From Massilia sp. BSC265 (GTDB lineage: Bacteria > Pseudomonadota > Gammaproteobacteria > Burkholderiales > Burkholderiaceae_D), in assembly GCF_000740675.1 (NCBI RefSeq), contig NZ_JPXI01000024.1, forward strand, positions 1 through 64,000: DNA of 64,000 bases, given 5' to 3'. Position 1 is the first letter of the stretch. Each line of letters begins with the position of its first letter. The translations under genes and the position numbers were made by a program. This document shows positions 61,025-64,000 of the stretch, one piece after another. The notes beneath the pieces were generated by a model that saw only the letters and a program-made list of their open reading frames with translations, did not search any database and was not told the origin of the DNA.

Positions 61025-64000
61025 GCCAGTACCTCGAACCCCTGGTGTTCCCGCTGCACGGTTCGCGCCTGATCGAGGCTTCGGCCGGCACCGGCAAGAC
61101 CTGGACCATCGCCGCGCTCTACCTGCGCCTGGTCCTCGGCCACGGAGGCGATGCCGCTTTCGCCCGCCCGCTGCTGCCGAGCGAGATCCTGGTGATGACC
61201 TTCACCCGCGCCGCCACGCGCGAGCTGGCCAACCGCGTGCGCGAGCGCCTGGTGGAAGCGGCCGCCTATTTCCGCGGCCAGCTGGATATCAATGATCCTT
61301 ACCTGCGCGAGCTGGCGGATGCCTATCCGACGGAAGCCGAGCGCAGTGTCGCCGCGCACCGCCTGGTGCTGGCCGCCGAAACGATGGACGAGGCGGCGAT
61401 CTTCACCATCGACGCCTGGTGCCAGCGCATGCTGCGCGAGCATGCTTTCGACTCCGGCAGCCTGTTCGACGAAGAACTGGTCAGCGACGAGCGTGCCCTG
61501 TTCGAGGACGCCGCCCACGATTACTGGCGCCAGCACATCTACCCCCTGGGCGCCAATGCGCTGGCGTCGGTGCGCGAATGCTGGAAGGACGTCGAGGCCC
61601 TGAAGAGCGGCGTGCGCGAGCTGGTGACGCGTACCCATCTGCTGGGAGAATGCGCCCCCGAAGCGCTCGGCACGCTGGTGGCGCGGGTGCAGGCGGCGCT
61701 GCGCGCCGAGCTGGCCGGCCTGAAGGAAGGCTGGGCAGCGCGCGCCGACGAGATGGAAAGCTGGATCGCCGGACACCGCGAGCGCAACCCGAAGTGTTTC
61801 AACGGCAACAAGATGCGCGCCGATTCCCTGGTCAAGTGGTTCGAGGCGCTGCGCGCCTGGGCCGATGACCCGGCGCGGGTGCTGCCCGACCTGAACGACA
61901 CGGCCTGGCGCCGCCTGTGCCCGGACGGCATCGTCGACGCCTTCAGCAAGGACTTCGCTGCGGAGGTGCCGGCCTGCTTCGGCTTCACCGCGCCGCTGAA
62001 GGAAGCCCTGGCGCGCCTGCAGCCGCTGTCGCATGCGCTGCTTCGCCACGCCGCCAGCCACATTGCAGCCCGCATACGCGAGCTGAAGGCGCGCAACCGC
62101 CAGTTCGGCTTTGCCGACATGCTCGAGCGCCTGAAGGATGCGCTGGAGGGCCGGAATGGCAATGCGGGCCAGGCCCTGCGCCAGCGCATCGTGCAGCAGT
62201 TCCCGGTGGCGATGGTCGACGAATTCCAGGACACCTCCCCCGACCAGTACCGCATCTTCGACCTGCTGTACCGGGTGGCGGACAACGACCCGGAGCGGGG
62301 CCTGTTCCTGATCGGCGACCCGAAGCAGTCGATCTACGGCTTCCGCGGCGCCGACATCCACAGTTACCTGGCGGCCCGCCGCGCCACTGCGGGCCGCCAC
62401 TACCAGCTGGGGGTCAACTACCGGTCCACGAGCCAGCTGGTGGAGGCGGTGAACCAGCTGTTCCGCCACGCCGAAGGAGATGGCGAGCATGCCGGCTACC
62501 CGGCGGGCGCCTTCCGCTTCCGCCGCGGCGAGGACAATCCGCTGCCCTTCGAACCGGTGCAGGCCAAGGGCCACCGCGAGCGCCTGGTCGGCGCCGATGG
62601 CCCGCAGCACGCGATGTCGGTGTGCTGCGCCGGCCCGATGAACCAGGAGGAGTACCGCGCGTACTTTGCCCACCACTGCGCCGAGCATATCGTGGGCCTG
62701 CTGGGCGACGAGCGCGTCGGCTTCTCGGACGGCGAGCGTTTCCGCCGCCTGATGCCGGCCGATATCGCCATCCTGGTGCGCGACCGGCGCGAAGCGAGCG
62801 CGGTGCGCCGCGCGCTGGTGGAGCGCAAGGTGGCGAGCGTCTATCTGTCCGACAAGGATTCGGTGGTCGAGAGCGAGGAAGCGGCCGACGTGCTGCGCTG
62901 GTTGTATGCGGTCGCCAATCCCCTCGACGGCGTGCTTGCGCGCGCTGCTTTCGCCACCCGCACCGCCGGCCTGCCGCTGGGCGAGCTGGCCAGGCTCTCG
63001 TCCGACGAAGTGGCCTGGGAAGCGCGCGTCGAGCAGCTGAAGAACCTGCACGGCGCCTGGCAGCGCCAGGGCGTGCTGGCGATGCTGCGCCGCTTCGTGC
63101 ACGAGCTGGGCTTGCCGGCGCGCCTGCTGCGCCAGCCGGGCGGCGAGCGGCGCCTGACCAACCTGCTGCACCTGGCCGAGCTGCTGCAGGAAGCGAGCAG
63201 CCAGCTGGAAGGCGAGCAGGCCCTGATCCGCTGGCTTGCCGAGCAGCTCGAGGGCCTGGGCGAGGGTGGCGACGAACGCGTGCTGCGCCTGGAAAGCGAT
63301 GCCGAGCTGGTGAAGGTGGTCACGGTCCACAAGTCGAAGGGCCTGGAATACCCGCTGGTCTACCTGCCGTTCGCGGTCAGCGCGCGCCGGACCGACCGCC
63401 GCAACCGCGCCTTCTTCGAGTTCGTCGACATGGACGGCTCGCGCCGCCTCGACCTGGCCATGGGCGAGGAGTCCTTGGCGGCGGTCGACCGCGCCCGCCT
63501 GGAGGAAGACCTGCGCCTGCTCTACGTCGCCCTGACCCGTGCACGCCATTACCTGTGGCTGGGCGCGGCGCCGGTCAGCGGCCGAAGCAAGAATGAGAAC
63601 CGCCTGCACGAGTCGGCCCTCGGCTACCTGCTCGGCGGCGGCGAGAAGATCGAGGCCGAACTGCTGCGCGAGCGGCTGGAGCGCCTGCGTGGCGGCGTCG
63701 AGGGCATCGTGCTGCACGACCTCACGCAAGCGCAAGGGCAGGGGTTGGAAACGACGCTGCTGGCGCGCGAAGACGTGCGTCCGGACCTGCTGGCGGCCCC
63801 GCGCTATGAAGCTTCGTTCGAGCGTGACTGGTCGATCGGCTCCTTTACTTCGCTGGTGCGCCATGCCGTTGCAGTGGCTGCGCCACCGCCTGCGCCAATG
63901 CGCGCCCAGGAAGAAACCCTGCTCGAAGAAGCGCCGCAGGTCGTCACGCCGCCGCGCATCGAGGACGCCCCCTGGCACCGCTTCCCGCGCGGTTCGGTGC
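61021..64000 (+). CDS. recB: RecB, exodeoxyribonuclease V beta subunit (partial, 3' end beyond the window)
   Basis: Open from ATG 61021 to the right edge, 993 codons. SF1 helicase motifs: Walker A IEASAGTGKTWTIAALYL (Lys26), motif Ia VMTFTRAATRELANRVRERL, motif II MVDEFQDTSPDQY (Asp400/Glu401), motif III IGDPKQSIYGFRGADIHSY, motif IV LGVNYRSTSQLVEAVN, motif V VVTVHKSKGLEYPLVYLPF and motif VI RLLYVALTRARHYLWLG. The C-terminal nuclease domain lies beyond the edge; the last visible residues begin the linker (SFTSLVRH). Function: 3'-5' helicase and, with the nuclease domain, exonuclease of RecBCD. Confidence 0.95.
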   Translation, partial: MSQYLEPLVFPLHGSRLIEASAGTGKTWTIAALYLRLVLGHGGDAAFARPLLPSEILVMTFTRAATRELANRVRERLVEAAAYFRGQLDINDPYLRELADAYPTEAERSVAAHRLVLAAETMDEAAIFTIDAWCQRMLREHAFDSGSLFDEELVSDERALFEDAAHDYWRQHIYPLGANALASVRECWKDVEALKSGVRELVTRTHLLGECAPEALGTLVARVQAALRAELAGLKEGWAARADEMESWIAGHRERNPKCFNGNKMRADSLVKWFEALRAWADDPARVLPDLNDTAWRRLCPDGIVDAFSKDFAAEVPACFGFTAPLKEALARLQPLSHALLRHAASHIAARIRELKARNRQFGFADMLERLKDALEGRNGNAGQALRQRIVQQFPVAMVDEFQDTSPDQYRIFDLLYRVADNDPERGLFLIGDPKQSIYGFRGADIHSYLAARRATAGRHYQLGVNYRSTSQLVEAVNQLFRHAEGDGEHAGYPAGAFRFRRGEDNPLPFEPVQAKGHRERLVGADGPQHAMSVCCAGPMNQEEYRAYFAHHCAEHIVGLLGDERVGFSDGERFRRLMPADIAILVRDRREASAVRRALVERKVASVYLSDKDSVVESEEAADVLRWLYAVANPLDGVLARAAFATRTAGLPLGELARLSSDEVAWEARVEQLKNLHGAWQRQGVLAMLRRFVHELGLPARLLRQPGGERRLTNLLHLAELLQEASSQLEGEQALIRWLAEQLEGLGEGGDERVLRLESDAELVKVVTVHKSKGLEYPLVYLPFAVSARRTDRRNRAFFEFVDMDGSRRLDLAMGEESLAAVDRARLEEDLRLLYVALTRARHYLWLGAAPVSGRSKNENRLHESALGYLLGGGEKIEAELLRERLERLRGGVEGIVLHDLTQAQGQGLETTLLAREDVRPDLLAAPRYEASFERDWSIGSFTSLVRHAVAVAAPPPAPMRAQEETLLEEAPQVVTPPRIEDAPWHRFPRGSV

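Noticed and set aside
60838-63978. Long minus-strand open frame opposite recB
   Set aside because: Composition (Ala, Gln, Arg, Val-rich with no motif) is typical of shadow frames; the plus strand holds all RecB helicase motifs.
1-64000. tRNA, rRNA, riboswitch, transposase or prophage genes
   Set aside because: None recognised by reading; no CCA-ended cloverleaf, integrase or transposase motif was seen.

Overview
The window is high-GC, gene-dense bacterial chromosome. Its gene content points to Betaproteobacteria, family Oxalobacteraceae, most likely the Massilia/Telluria group: DUF3305/DUF3306 formate-dehydrogenase accessory genes, phasin, pncB, several large hybrid histidine kinases, a poly-HAMP kinase, and RecC/RecB. 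This assignment is an inference from protein style and gene neighbourhoods, not from a marker gene. No rRNA, tRNA or CRISPR array was recognised.

Layout. 1-4.7 kb: accessory genes of a formate dehydrogenase locus (DUF3305, DUF3306, polyferredoxin), then an acyl-CoA ligase. 4.8-6.6 kb: SET-domain methyltransferase and pncB. 6.6-7.5 kb: ruined chemoreceptor gene. 7.7-13.2 kb: HTH-GAF regulator, royal-jelly-type beta-propeller protein, topoisomerase IB, phasin and a polyhydroxybutyrate-depolymerase-family esterase. 13.3-21.2 kb: hybrid sensor kinase divergent from a five-gene CoA-dependent aromatic degradation cluster (2-aminobenzoyl-CoA monooxygenase/reductase type flavoenzyme, enoyl-CoA hydratase, acyl-CoA dehydrogenase, RidA, PPOX flavoprotein). 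21.2-23.2 kb: less GC-rich patch of small same-strand genes (CdiI-like immunity protein, LprI-like protein, tiny membrane proteins, one apparently frameshifted) separated by palindromic sequences. 23.2-26.7 kb: S10 carboxypeptidase lipoprotein, EF-hand protein and small secreted proteins. 26.7-31.6 kb: two-subunit molybdenum hydroxylase (Tat-exported) and a Cache-HAMP-PAS-GGDEF diguanylate cyclase. 31.7-35.4 kb: minus-strand stress-type group (Hsp20, phosphoribosyltransferase, membrane protein, erythromycin-esterase family). 35.4-37.8 kb: S-formylglutathione hydrolase, split chromate transporter and a small zinc-finger protein. 38.2-41.0 kb: UvrD-like helicase bracketed by two copies of a DnaA-box-rich block. 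41.0-44.1 kb: HD phosphohydrolase, glpD and a GST. 44.1-49.9 kb: degenerate CheR-like protein and a 1635-residue poly-HAMP hybrid kinase. 50.3-52.1 kb: complete acyl-homoserine-lactone quorum-sensing locus, luxR - rsaL (opposite strand) - luxI, with visible lux-box and RsaL-type operators. 52.2-64 kb: S9 oligopeptidase, CHASE-PAS hybrid kinase with HPt domain, recC and the first 993 codons of recB.

The most distinctive signals are (1) the quorum-sensing locus with a Pseudomonas-style RsaL brake and its operators, (2) the duplicated DnaA-box block on both sides of the helicase gene, (3) the poly-HAMP kinase coupled to a CheR homologue that has lost its SAM-binding motifs, and (4) an intergenic repeat family with GTAGGGTGG ends placed just after stop codons.
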